In this document: piece by piece, positions 38,462-48,563 of the stretch | How the letters are laid out: every line of letters begins with the position of its first letter | Position numbering within the stretch: the first letter of the stretch is position 1 | Source: Oreocharis arfaki | Taxonomy: Eukaryota > Chordata > Aves > Passeriformes > Paramythiidae | Reading direction: 5' to 3' | Assembly (NCBI GenBank): GCA_013398015.1 | Contig: VZRR01008214.1 | Span: 80,617-144,616 of the forward strand | DNA length: 64,000 nucleotides | The notes under the pieces: model-generated | What the model saw: only the letters and a program-made list of their open reading frames with translations | Told to the model about the DNA's origin: nothing | The model's database searches: none | Made by a program: the position numbers and the translations under genes

Positions 38462-38795
38462 AGCACTTTCCAGTACCTAAAGGGGGGCTAGAAGAGGCCT
38501 TGAGAGGGAGTGTTTACAAGGGCATGTAGTGGTAAGACAATGGGTAATGGCTTTAGACTGCAAGAGGGTAGGTTTACATTAGATGTTAGGAAGAAATTTT
38601 TTTGTGAGGGTGGTGAGGCACTGGCACAGGTTGCCCAGAAAAGTTGTGGATGCCGCATCCCTGGATGTATTCAAGGCCACGTTGGACGGGACCCCGAGCA
38701 ATCTGGTCTTGTGAAAGATGTTCCTGCCCATGGCAGGGAGGTTGGAACTAGATGATCTTTAAGCTGATCAAATCCAAGCCATTCTATGATTCTAA
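38462..38795 (+). mobile_element. CR1 LINE 3' region
   Basis: A plus-strand CR1 with C-terminal coding remnant and 3' UTR. The frame at 38510-38755 runs open through FTLDVRKKFFCEGGEALAQV, matching the usual CR1 'FRLDIRKKFFTEGGEALEQV'-type segment. It continues through 'GGATGCCGCATCCCTGGATG', 'GTTCCTGCCCATGGCAGGGA' and 'GGTTGGAACTAGATGATCTT' to the ATTCTATGATTCTAA tail. It is one of the better preserved copies. It shows up three times (also 40501-40834 and 42852-43185), but only because of the overlapping contigs. Confidence 0.93.
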
Positions 38796-39512
38796 GTACT
38801 CTTAGGTACCTTGCCAGCTACAGCAAGTGCCTTACTGCCTTGAATTCACAGTACTGGTCATGGCTGGACCAGAAGCGTCGACTGATGAGAGTTTGCTTTG
38901 TACACTGAGTGTGACTGTGTGACATACACATGTGTGTTTTGTAGATGAGAAATCAAAACACACTTATTGTATCTATCCCCTTCAGAAAGCAAATTTTGAG
39001 GATTTTTTTGCTAATGATTGCTGTGCTTCTGTTTTTGAGATTTCCTCCCTCCTAAACTCCTTCATAGGAGTTATGAGTAACTAAGTAAATAGTAACCTAG
39101 TAAATAAACTAAGAGTTATTTGTACTATTTGGGTCAATAAATCAAAACCAAGTTTCTGAAACAATCCCAGAAGTGGGATTCTACACTCACACATTTTGGT
39201 ACCCCTTGACGGTATAAAAGAATGTACACAGCTTTCTTTACAGTGAAACTGTCCAACTCACTGCCCTGTTCAGGTATGTGATAACAGTTATAAGCTAATA
39301 CGCTACTTTAAACACATAATGATTACTTTAGGATTGTTATCTCCACAATTTTAAGAAATATATGAGTTGAATTACAATTTATTGTCTGTGTCAAATGTAG
39401 GGCAGCAGGAACTCAGCAGGGTTCTTCAAGAACACAGGAAAAAGAATTAAATGAAAATACTTGAGACACAATCAAATGATAAAATCTCCTCATCTAGTGG
39501 CAATAAAAGAGA

Positions 39513-39513
39513 N
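39513..39513. other. Assembly gap (single N)
   Basis: One ambiguous base joining two contigs. The flanks are copies of each other, see 37475-39512 and 39514-41551. Confidence 0.97.
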
Positions 39514-41551
39514 TGGTAAATATTCTGGTGGAAGATGGAAGGGAGAAGACTTTTTTTTATTCTCTGTTCACTAATATTTTCTTCAGTCTTACAGAAAAAG
39601 AAGCACTCTTCATATTTTATACACAGAAGTGGAATATGAAGGACAAAGACTGACTGCATTGAAGTCATAGTTGAGGTAAATTTCACTGCCTTTTTCAGAG
39701 ATTTCAAGCATAGCTTGCTGCTTCAGCAACACATTCACCTAAGGAATATAGACCTGGACATGTTCCTGTGTAACCCGCTCTAGGTGACACTGCCTTAGCA
39801 GGGGGGTTGGACTAGATGATTTCCGGAGGTCTCTGGGATGATCCACCTTTGAGGGGAAGGAAGCACTTCCCTTCCAACCCAAACTATTCTGTGATTCTGT
39901 GAGCTTGATGATATTGTACCTCTGCATGTTGATTTTTAGCTTTGAAATGCAAAATATTTTTGTGTTTTTATTACAATAATCAACTAAAAAAACCCATTTT
40001 TTAATCAGTTCCTCTTGTCTAGTGTCATGTTTTGGATAGTTCCAAGCTTAAAACACTTATCATCTAGAAAAGAACACCCAAAATCAGTGTTCAGATTTGT
40101 GAGATTTTTGCTCTATCTACCCAGCCCCAACTCATTCATATGTTCAGGTATTATCTGGAAAAACAAAGCACAGAAAATAGTTATGGGAAGGCCTTGTCAA
40201 AAGCTCTGACATGTACATCTGCTTTCTTGCAGTGCTTTAGTTTTCATAAGAAGGAACCAGAGGCATTCTAAATAACTTTACATACTAGTAACACATTTAT
40301 AGCAGGAAGCCAGAAACTATATTCCAGGTGACAACTAGATTGCCTGAGGGTAATAAGAGCAGCAAGGCCACTGACAAGTTTTATAAGTCAAAAAAACCAG
40401 CCTCTTTTGTTCCCCTCCACCTTAGGGGAACAGATTCAAAGCCATGCTAAAAGCTGAGTCCAATGTAGAACCACAATGTACAAAGCCAGGCAGACCTTGT
40501 AGCACTTTCCAGTACCTAAAGGGGGGCTAGAAGAGGCCTTGAGAGGGAGTGTTTACAAGGGCATGTAGTGGTAAGACAATGGGTAATGGCTTTAGACTGC
40601 AAGAGGGTAGGTTTACATTAGATGTTAGGAAGAAATTTTTTTGTGAGGGTGGTGAGGCACTGGCACAGGTTGCCCAGAAAAGTTGTGGATGCCGCATCCC
40701 TGGATGTATTCAAGGCCACGTTGGACGGGACCCCGAGCAATCTGGTCTTGTGAAAGATGTTCCTGCCCATGGCAGGGAGGTTGGAACTAGATGATCTTTA
40801 AGCTGATCAAATCCAAGCCATTCTATGATTCTAAGTACTCTTAGGTACCTTGCCAGCTACAGCAAGTGCCTTACTGCCTTGAATTCACAGTACTGGTCAT
40901 GGCTGGACCAGAAGCGTCGACTGATGAGAGTTTGCTTTGTACACTGAGTGTGACTGTGTGACATACACATGTGTGTTTTGTAGATGAGAAATCAAAACAC
41001 ACTTATTGTATCTATCCCCTTCAGAAAGCAAATTTTGAGGATTTTTTTGCTAATGATTGCTGTGCTTCTGTTTTTGAGATTTCCTCCCTCCTAAACTCCT
41101 TCATAGGAGTTATGAGTAACTAAGTAAATAGTAACCTAGTAAATAAACTAAGAGTTATTTGTACTATTTGGGTCAATAAATCAAAACCAAGTTTCTGAAA
41201 CAATCCCAGAAGTGGGATTCTACACTCACACATTTTGGTACCCCTTGACGGTATAAAAGAATGTACACAGCTTTCTTTACAGTGAAACTGTCCAACTCAC
41301 TGCCCTGTTCAGGTATGTGATAACAGTTATAAGCTAATACGCTACTTTAAACACATAATGATTACTTTAGGATTGTTATCTCCACAATTTTAAGAAATAT
41401 ATGAGTTGAATTACAATTTATTGTCTGTGTCAAATGTAGGGCAGCAGGAACTCAGCAGGGTTCTTCAAGAACACAGGAAAAAGAATTAAATGAAAATACT
41501 TGAGACACAATCAAATGATAAAATCTCCTCATCTAGTGGCAATAAAAGAGA
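39514..41551. repeat. Right copy of the 2038-bp direct repeat
   Basis: Counterpart of 37475-39512 at a constant offset of 2039. It includes CR1 3' ends at 39749-39902 and 40501-40834. The sequence then continues into about 1.1 kb of DNA (41552-42663) not present in the left contig. Confidence 0.93.
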
Positions 41552-42663
41552 GAGATTGCTTCTCATTTTAAAGGTCAGCCTGTTTGTTAGGGAAATAAAA
41601 ACATTATTTTTCATCGGGATGTGATTGTCTAAATTATTAAATACTTTGTGAAATTGGAAGAATTTGTGTTTACTCTCAAATTAAAACAATCAGTGTTCCT
41701 ATAAATAGTTCTTACACTGACACATAGCAATGTGACTCTTCTAAGGATGCTCTAGCATTTGAATGATTAATGTGCCTTTTACTTATTAAAAATGTAGTTA
41801 TGCTTTGTGTAAATTATAAGCTCCCAGTCAAATGCAAGTGTGCCAAGGAAATTTTTTATAGTTTAATCTTCAGTTTCCAATTATTTATTTTCAGTATACA
41901 GCTAACAGGGTTCAAATATCTCTTCCGACTTTATATAAGTATCTCTTCTGAAGTTTGTATCCTAAACCAAACAAACTTTTTGCAGTGTTGTATATTTGCT
42001 ACCATGATTCTCTTCACACATTATTCATTTGAATTTTAAAGTTCTCATTACCTTCCAAATGATAAATCACATTGTGTTCTTGGCCTTTCAAACAGATCTG
42101 CATTGGTATATATTGTTTCTCTTCTTCTCTTTCTTTAGATTTGATTAAAGACAGTTTTGCATGAATAAGTTCATAGAGAAAGTGAGTACTCTCATGTGTA
42201 TTTATGACTTTGGAGTATTGATCCCTCACATTAAAACTGATGGAACAAAGTGCAGAATTATGATTTACTATTTTTACGTCAGTGGAAATCACACCAAAAT
42301 CAAGACAAGATTGAAGGTTCCTTAGAAAGGTAAATACCTTAAGAGCATGGGAAAATAAGTGAAAAAAACAAACCAAACCCACGAAGCCCACAAAAAACCC
42401 AAACCAAAACCCAAACCAAATATTTATTTACTTAAAGGAACATGATCCTAGCTGAGTCAGTGATTACTGTTTTGAAAGTTAATTTAGTCATTAATTTACT
42501 TATTTTCCTAATTTTTCTTAGTAATGTCATAGTAACTTTCCTACTTCTTTGCCAAATAAATGAGCACCTGAAGAAAGACTAAATTTATCACCTCATTGCC
42601 TTCATACAAGAGGTTAGGCACATTCTGCAAGTAACTTTCTACTTTGGGCATCTCTCATATTGG
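40314..42663. repeat. Left copy of a 2350-bp direct repeat ending at an N
   Basis: Repeated at 42665-45014 with a constant offset of 2351. Three substitutions were seen: C41249/T43600 (at a CpG), T42145/A44496 and T42453/G44804. Again the left copy ends one base before the N (42664) and the right copy starts one base after. That is about 0.13 percent difference, in the range of ordinary heterozygosity or read error. I infer overlapping contigs, possibly from two haplotypes. A 125-codon minus-strand frame (42014-42391) lies inside; it resembles nothing known. Confidence 0.93.
42361..42420. repeat. A/C-rich low-complexity tract
   Basis: Degenerate AAACC and AAACCC units. The minus strand therefore has repeated TTTGG and TTTGGG with short G runs. 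It appears again at 44712-44771 within the duplicated contig. Confidence 0.85.
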
Positions 42664-42664
42664 N
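42664..42664. other. Assembly gap (single N)
   Basis: One ambiguous base joining contigs whose ends are copies of each other. The left contig ends CTCATATTGG exactly where homology with the diverged copy at 48341-48563 also ends. Confidence 0.97.
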
Positions 42665-45014
42665 AAACTATATTCCAGGTGACAACTAGATTGCCTGAGG
42701 GTAATAAGAGCAGCAAGGCCACTGACAAGTTTTATAAGTCAAAAAAACCAGCCTCTTTTGTTCCCCTCCACCTTAGGGGAACAGATTCAAAGCCATGCTA
42801 AAAGCTGAGTCCAATGTAGAACCACAATGTACAAAGCCAGGCAGACCTTGTAGCACTTTCCAGTACCTAAAGGGGGGCTAGAAGAGGCCTTGAGAGGGAG
42901 TGTTTACAAGGGCATGTAGTGGTAAGACAATGGGTAATGGCTTTAGACTGCAAGAGGGTAGGTTTACATTAGATGTTAGGAAGAAATTTTTTTGTGAGGG
43001 TGGTGAGGCACTGGCACAGGTTGCCCAGAAAAGTTGTGGATGCCGCATCCCTGGATGTATTCAAGGCCACGTTGGACGGGACCCCGAGCAATCTGGTCTT
43101 GTGAAAGATGTTCCTGCCCATGGCAGGGAGGTTGGAACTAGATGATCTTTAAGCTGATCAAATCCAAGCCATTCTATGATTCTAAGTACTCTTAGGTACC
43201 TTGCCAGCTACAGCAAGTGCCTTACTGCCTTGAATTCACAGTACTGGTCATGGCTGGACCAGAAGCGTCGACTGATGAGAGTTTGCTTTGTACACTGAGT
43301 GTGACTGTGTGACATACACATGTGTGTTTTGTAGATGAGAAATCAAAACACACTTATTGTATCTATCCCCTTCAGAAAGCAAATTTTGAGGATTTTTTTG
43401 CTAATGATTGCTGTGCTTCTGTTTTTGAGATTTCCTCCCTCCTAAACTCCTTCATAGGAGTTATGAGTAACTAAGTAAATAGTAACCTAGTAAATAAACT
43501 AAGAGTTATTTGTACTATTTGGGTCAATAAATCAAAACCAAGTTTCTGAAACAATCCCAGAAGTGGGATTCTACACTCACACATTTTGGTACCCCTTGAT
43601 GGTATAAAAGAATGTACACAGCTTTCTTTACAGTGAAACTGTCCAACTCACTGCCCTGTTCAGGTATGTGATAACAGTTATAAGCTAATACGCTACTTTA
43701 AACACATAATGATTACTTTAGGATTGTTATCTCCACAATTTTAAGAAATATATGAGTTGAATTACAATTTATTGTCTGTGTCAAATGTAGGGCAGCAGGA
43801 ACTCAGCAGGGTTCTTCAAGAACACAGGAAAAAGAATTAAATGAAAATACTTGAGACACAATCAAATGATAAAATCTCCTCATCTAGTGGCAATAAAAGA
43901 GAGAGATTGCTTCTCATTTTAAAGGTCAGCCTGTTTGTTAGGGAAATAAAAACATTATTTTTCATCGGGATGTGATTGTCTAAATTATTAAATACTTTGT
44001 GAAATTGGAAGAATTTGTGTTTACTCTCAAATTAAAACAATCAGTGTTCCTATAAATAGTTCTTACACTGACACATAGCAATGTGACTCTTCTAAGGATG
44101 CTCTAGCATTTGAATGATTAATGTGCCTTTTACTTATTAAAAATGTAGTTATGCTTTGTGTAAATTATAAGCTCCCAGTCAAATGCAAGTGTGCCAAGGA
44201 AATTTTTTATAGTTTAATCTTCAGTTTCCAATTATTTATTTTCAGTATACAGCTAACAGGGTTCAAATATCTCTTCCGACTTTATATAAGTATCTCTTCT
44301 GAAGTTTGTATCCTAAACCAAACAAACTTTTTGCAGTGTTGTATATTTGCTACCATGATTCTCTTCACACATTATTCATTTGAATTTTAAAGTTCTCATT
44401 ACCTTCCAAATGATAAATCACATTGTGTTCTTGGCCTTTCAAACAGATCTGCATTGGTATATATTGTTTCTCTTCTTCTCTTTCTTTAGATTTGAATAAA
44501 GACAGTTTTGCATGAATAAGTTCATAGAGAAAGTGAGTACTCTCATGTGTATTTATGACTTTGGAGTATTGATCCCTCACATTAAAACTGATGGAACAAA
44601 GTGCAGAATTATGATTTACTATTTTTACGTCAGTGGAAATCACACCAAAATCAAGACAAGATTGAAGGTTCCTTAGAAAGGTAAATACCTTAAGAGCATG
44701 GGAAAATAAGTGAAAAAAACAAACCAAACCCACGAAGCCCACAAAAAACCCAAACCAAAACCCAAACCAAATATTTATTTACTTAAAGGAACATGATCCT
44801 AGCGGAGTCAGTGATTACTGTTTTGAAAGTTAATTTAGTCATTAATTTACTTATTTTCCTAATTTTTCTTAGTAATGTCATAGTAACTTTCCTACTTCTT
44901 TGCCAAATAAATGAGCACCTGAAGAAAGACTAAATTTATCACCTCATTGCCTTCATACAAGAGGTTAGGCACATTCTGCAAGTAACTTTCTACTTTGGGC
45001 ATCTCTCATATTGG
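42665..45014. repeat. Right copy of the 2350-bp direct repeat
   Basis: Counterpart of 40314-42663. It contains the third appearance of the CR1 3' region (42852-43185). Beyond 45014 the sequence is new. Confidence 0.93.
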
Positions 45015-46254
45015 CGGAAGTCATCTTAAAGAAGGTATCTCAGTGCAGAGTTAATTTAGGTTGAATCAGTTCCTTCTGCCTTCAAGACACACGTACTCAG
45101 ACGATTCTGAGTGCAGCGGAATAACAGGAGTTAAAATAGAAACAAGATCCTACAAAAGAAATTCTGCTTTTCTTTGTCCTTTGTGTCACAAAAATATTAT
45201 CAAATTGCAAAGAATATTAATATCAAATCAACATACATGTTCTTCTATGTGCATTTTTAGGGAAAAAATTCTACTGCACAAATGTTTATTGTATAATACT
45301 GAAGAAAAGTGTTTAAAACCATCAAAAATGATCTTGCATATCTAATGTAATGTTTAGAAATTTTACTCGCAAGATATACTAGAGATGTTAATAGAAATAT
45401 TTTATTTGAAGCTTCAGAGGGACAAGACTGCAAAAGACAAATGTAAAATGTATTTTTTAACCACTGAAACAATATTAAAAAATATTTAATGCATGGGTGA
45501 GTACTCTAATAATAAAAAATTATTCATGTATGTGGAAGTATATGTACATATGCTTCACTGTATCAGCATTTACCACTTGAAGCAGGAGTTTTAATAAGTG
45601 TAGGATCTAAAAGTATGAACCAGAAAGTTATGTCATAAAAATAATTTGTTCAGCCCATTAGTCATCAAAACTGCTGTGGGGCAAGTGAAATCTCATAGCT
45701 GAAATACTAAGAACAGAAAGCGGGATAAATTGGCTTAGCTGGTTTGACTTAGATGATTGAATTCAGCAAATATTTACCAATGAACATGAGTCAGTAAAGG
45801 AAAGTCTTGTGAAGTCCAGTAGAATGTTTCAAAGATGCAATTTCTATGACTAAGGTAATTAGAGCCATCTTAAATAGTTTGTTATTTCCAAGCACTAGTC
45901 AGAAAAAAACTTGTACAAATTGTTTTGGATATGGGAAAAGAGTAGAACTTAATACAATAAAATGCTTTTCCTCTATTGGTTTTAAGAAAAACTTTGCTAC
46001 AGAAATGTTTTCTCTTAGTAATTGAGGCACAGAGGAGGGAAAGAAACTACACAGGATTTTGCAGCCATCGAGGATATTTATTCACATTTTCTGGATTCCA
46101 GACTAACATTTATACTACTAAAATGATAAACTCATACTGCAGCTAGAGCACACATAACTGAAAAACATCGTCCATTTGTAAAACATCTTCCTGTAAAAGT
46201 ATTTATTTAAGCTAGAATGAATAAGCCTATGTGACATTTTTTAGACTGAGACAT
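45015..46254. other. Unique AT-rich stretch
   Basis: No gene was recognised. The 94-codon frame at 45061-45345 has no family resemblance. Confidence 0.55.
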
Positions 46255-46766
46255 TTCTTTTGCCTCAGTCTTCAATATCCAGACTGGTTGTCCTCAGGAT
46301 GTCCAGCCCTCAGAGCTGGAATTTAGGGACAGGGAGCTTAGCGAAACCCCATAATCCCAGAGGAAATGGTCAGTGACCTCCTACGCCAATCAGACACCCA
46401 TAAGTTATAGGCCCTGATGGGAGCCACCCCAGAGTAATGAGGGAACTGCCAAAAGAACTTGCCAAACCACTATCAATCACCTATCAGCAGTCCTTTACTG
46501 GAGAAGTTCTAGATGACTGGGAATCAGCAAATTTAATACCCATCTACAAGAAGGATTGGAAGGATGATCCAAGCAAATACAGACCTGTCAGCCTAACCTA
46601 GGTTCTGGGCAAGGTAACAGAAAAGATCATCCTGAGTGTGATTACACAGCACGTGCAGGACAACCAGGGAATCAAGCCCAGCCAACATGGATTTACGAAA
46701 GGCAGGTCCTGTTTGACCAACCTGGTCTTCTACAACAAAGTGACCTGCTTTTAGTAGATGAGGGAA

Positions 46767-46860
46767 AGGCTGTAATGTGGCCCATCTAGACTTTAGTAAA
46801 GAATTTGACACCNAGGCTGTGAATGTGGCCCATCTAGACTTTAGTAAAGAATTTGACACC
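46767..46860. repeat. 46/47-bp direct repeat flanking an N
   Basis: 46767-46812 and 46814-46860 are the same stretch of the CR1 reverse-transcriptase motif A region, differing by one G (AGGCTGTAATG versus AGGCTGTGAATG). The N at 46813 separates them. The right version keeps the CR1 reading frame, so the missing G in the left copy looks like an error at a contig end. Confidence 0.93.
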
Positions 46861-47758
46861 ATCTCCCACAGTGTCTTCCCAGAAAAAACTGTTTTCCCAC
46901 AACCTGGATGGGTAGACTCTTCTCTGGGTAAAAAAACGGCTGGCTGGCCAGGCCCAGAGAGTTGTGGTTAACGGAGCTAAATCCAGTTGGTGGCAGGTCA
47001 TTAGAGGGGCTCCCCAGGGCTCAGCTTTGGGGCCAGTTTAATATCTTTATTGATGATCGGGATGCGAGGATCGGGAGCTCCCTCAGAAAACTTGCAGATG
47101 ACACCAAGCTGGGTGGGAGTGCTGATCTGCTCAGGGGTAGGAAGGCTCTACAGAGAGACCTGGAAAGACTTGATTAGTGGGCTGAGGACAACTGCAGGAG
47201 GTTCAATAAGGCAATGTGCCGAGCCCTGCACTTGGGTTACAACAGCCCCATGAAGCACTACAGCCTGGGGGGGAGTGGCTTGAGAGCTGTTTGGCAGAAA
47301 GTGACTTGGAGATGCTGTTTGACAGCTGGCTCAAGAGCCAGAAGTGTGTCCAGGTGGCCAAGAAGGCCAACAGCATCTTGGCCTCGATCAAGAATAGTGC
47401 AGCCAGGAAGACCAGGGAAGTGATCGTCCCCCTGTACTCAGCACTGGTGAGGCTACACCCGGACTGCTGCATTCAGTTCTGGGCCCCACAATTTAAAAGT
47501 ATGTTGAGGTGCTGTCATGTGTCCAGAGAAGGGTGCCTCACGAATGGTTTAGAAAACATGTCTTATGAGGAATGGCTGAGGGAGCTGGGTTTGATTAAAC
47601 CCAAGAAGAAGAGGCTCAGGAGGGACCTCATCACTCTCTACAAGTACCTTAAAGGAGTTAAGCATGGTGGAGGCCAATCTCTTCTGCCATGCCTGCAGTG
47701 ACAGGACCAGAGGAAACAGTCTTAAGCCGAGACAGAAGAGATTCAGATGAGATATTAG

Positions 47759-47772
47759 CAAAAAAAAAAAAT
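47759..47772. repeat. A-rich run inside CR1
   Basis: A short A run in the 3' UTR of the long CR1, where the family has AGGAAAAATTTCTT-like sequence. Confidence 0.7.
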
Positions 47773-48340
47773 CACTATTAGGTACTGGAATAGGTTGCCC
47801 AGGGAGGTGCTGGAGTCACTATCCCTGGAGGTGTTAAAGAGGTGCCTGGATCTGGCGCTGGATGATCTGGTTTAGTAGTTTAGGGTTTACAGTCGTAGTG
47901 CTGGGTTGGCATTTGGAATGGATGATTTTAAAGGTCTCTTCCAACCTTGATGATTCTATGATTGTATACCTACAGGTCAGTGTCTCAAGCGTAATTTAGA
48001 CATGTTCATTTTTTGTTTCCCAGACAAATAAACATTATTCTTCTTAATTTTTTTTCTTCTTGACTACATTCTGATTTTGCTTCTTCTGCCTCCTTATTCC
48101 TACATATTTTTGTCAACCTTATAAAATGTTTTTTGCTCTGCAGCTGATGGAAACCCGTAAGCATTCTGTATTGCAGGGGGACATACAAAAGAAGCTAAAC
48201 AGAAGAGTTTCAAACATAAAACATCAAGTTTTATGAGAAAAGTGTCCTTCTCCATATGGATGTCAGTACTTTTATTTATAGATTTCATTGCCATCTCTTC
48301 TTTTTGTCACTTTCTACTTCTTTTTTCTGGTTGTAGTGAT

Positions 48341-48563
48341 CCTTCTACACTAGTCTGGTGAATTGGACTTTTTTTTAAGGTTAATTAAGTTATTACTTTA
48401 CTTATTTTCCATTTTTTTTAGTAATTTCTTAATAATTTTTCTACTTCTCTGCCAAATAAACGAGCACCTGAAGAAGGACTCTTTCATCATCTAATTGACT
48501 TCCTATAACAGGTTAGGCACATTCTGCAAGTAACTTTCTACTCTGGGCATCTCTCATATTGGC
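48341..48563 (+). repeat. Diverged copy of 42444-42663 (low-copy or local repeat)
   Basis: The stretch aligns with 42444-42663 (and its artefactual twin 44795-45014). The last about 50 bases, from GGTTAGGCACATTCTGCAAG to CTCTCATATTGG, differ at one position. The upstream part is roughly 80-85 percent alike by eye, with small indels. Homology stops at TTGG in both. The long CR1 at 46255-47967 lies between the two copies. This divergence is far higher than in the gap-flanking repeats, so this duplication is real. It is either a local duplication or two insertions of an unnamed dispersed repeat. Confidence 0.8.

Larger units (their letters stand above)
37475..39512. repeat. Left copy of a 2038-bp direct repeat ending at an N
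   Basis: Almost identical, base for base, to 39514-41551. I saw one substitution, T at 38114 versus A at 40153. The left copy ends exactly one base before the N at 39513, and the right copy starts exactly one base after it. This is the suffix-equals-prefix pattern of two overlapping contigs placed side by side with a placeholder N. I infer an assembly artefact, not a biological tandem duplication. It contains two CR1 3' ends (37710-37863 and 38462-38795). Confidence 0.93.
46255..47967 (+). mobile_element. CR1 LINE with reverse transcriptase and 3' end (longest copy)
   Basis: The longest CR1 here, lacking the endonuclease half and 5' end but covering most of the reverse transcriptase, the C-terminus and the 3' UTR. 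Motifs in order: KYRPVSLT near 46578-46601, followed at once by a stop; QHGFTKGRSCLTNL near 46684-46725; motif A with the catalytic aspartate, HLDFSKEFDTISHS (46830-46871); motif B region, GAPQGSALGPV near 47007-47039; motif C, LADDTKLGG (47091-47117; CR1 usually has FADD). A roughly 4-base deletion after 'GGGGCCAGTT' shifts the frame between motifs B and C. The C-terminal frame 47216-47701 includes VAKKANSILASIKNSAARKT. The tail ends GATGATTCTATGATTG. An N and 47-bp overlap (46813) interrupt it. It is inactive. Confidence 0.95.

Noticed and set aside
42014..42391. 125-codon minus-strand frame, also at 44365-44742
   Set aside because: No family resemblance, biased composition and no splice or promoter context. 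One or two such frames are expected by chance in 64 kb of AT-rich DNA. The second copy is the assembly duplicate.
42361..42420. Telomere-like or G-quadruplex tract (TTTGGG on the minus strand)
   Set aside because: The units are irregular, with few GGG runs. It is better called low complexity.
38510..43145. Three copies of an 81-codon open frame (38510, 40549, 42900) that look like a small gene family
   Set aside because: The frame is CR1 3' sequence, and its triplication comes from the overlapping contigs around the Ns.
47216..47701. 161-codon frame, the longest in the window
   Set aside because: It is the C-terminal part of the CR1 ORF2 (VAKKANSILASIKNS and downstream), not a host gene.
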